A stretch of 62,341 bases of DNA. Origin: an uncultured bacterium. GTDB taxonomy: Bacteria; Verrucomicrobiota; Lentisphaeria; Victivallales; Victivallaceae. Below the pieces are notes generated by a model. That model was not told the DNA's origin. It ran no database searches and worked only from the letters and a program-made list of their open reading frames with translations. Within the stretch, counting starts at the first letter, position 1. Each line of letters starts with the position of its first letter. Below are positions 62,341 through 62,341 of this stretch, one piece after another. The position numbers and the translations under genes were made by a program. The stretch is from contig CASFRF010000089.1 of NCBI GenBank assembly GCA_949297015.1, positions 1 to 62,341 on the forward strand, written 5' to 3'.

Positions 62341-62341
62341 C

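Overview
The window is about 62 kb of GC-rich bacterial chromosome, densely packed, with AT-rich sequence only at promoters and in one small island near the right end. Several features point to the PVC group, most likely Lentisphaerota/Victivallales (inference from family content, no search run). These are prepilin-like proteins with FTLIELL leaders and an H-X9-DG tail, a URO-D-superfamily protein of the non-haem type, an ASKHA corrinoid-activator-like ferredoxin, a heparinase II/III-like lyase, a GHL10 hydrolase and a complete rnfABCDGE operon. Coding is mostly housekeeping and central metabolism with a carbohydrate-degrader flavour. I see no CRISPR array, no insertion sequence and no complete prophage.

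Layout. 1-3.0 kb: end of a lipoprotein gene, murD, and a divergent MATE exporter. 3.3-3.9 kb: a prepilin-like gene with its terminator. 4.3-10.8 kb: URO-D-like protein plus a secreted nitroreductase, an orphan phage-type large terminase on the opposite strand, then an ASKHA/2Fe-2S protein and a heparinase-like lyase. 10.8-13.0 kb: thiE with a zinc-ribbon gene, and mannose-1-phosphate guanylyltransferase. 13.1-18.3 kb: rnfABCDGE. 18.4-27.1 kb: Prc-type protease, a two-catalytic-domain GH13-GH133 glycogen debranching enzyme, a tandem repeat array, and nadE. 27.1-29.9 kb: uvrB-comF. 29.9-32.1 kb: tandemly duplicated prepilin-like genes, each behind a perfect consensus sigma-70 promoter. 32.1-38.5 kb: an OYE-family oxidoreductase, and a GHL10 / MFS / FAD-oxidoreductase / truA run. 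38.6-42.1 kb: small secreted protein, DciA-like protein, coiled-coil membrane protein, serpin lipoprotein. 42.1-50.3 kb: gyrB-recA-TPR-exbB-exbD-TonB-position protein-zinc ribbon. 50.4-60.5 kb: a DMT-type membrane protein, SSS symporter, M16 peptidase, folD, PfkB kinase, mutarotase-like protein, TauE-like permease, cysS. 60.6-62.3 kb: tRNA-Ser(CGA), an AT-richer island with an SDR gene, and the end of an unidentified gene.

How parts fit together. Rnf couples ferredoxin/NADH redox to an ion gradient that can drive the ExbB/ExbD motor and the Na+-type symporter. The debranching enzyme, heparinase-like lyase, GHL10 hydrolase, mutarotase-like protein, PfkB kinase and symporter suggest life on polysaccharides. 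Many neighbouring genes overlap by ATGA or TAATG, so translational coupling is common.

Promoters stand out clearly as TTGnnn-16/17-TAnnnT against the GC-rich background and 22 are listed. At three genes (the zinc-ribbon gene at 11834, uvrB, and the GHL10 gene) the promoter sits so close to the ATG that leaderless mRNAs are predicted. The items most worth a second look are the lone intact terminase, the repeat family that has expanded at 24.8-25.2 kb and recurs beside the tRNA, the duplicated pilins, and the ExbBD module with an unusual TonB-position protein.
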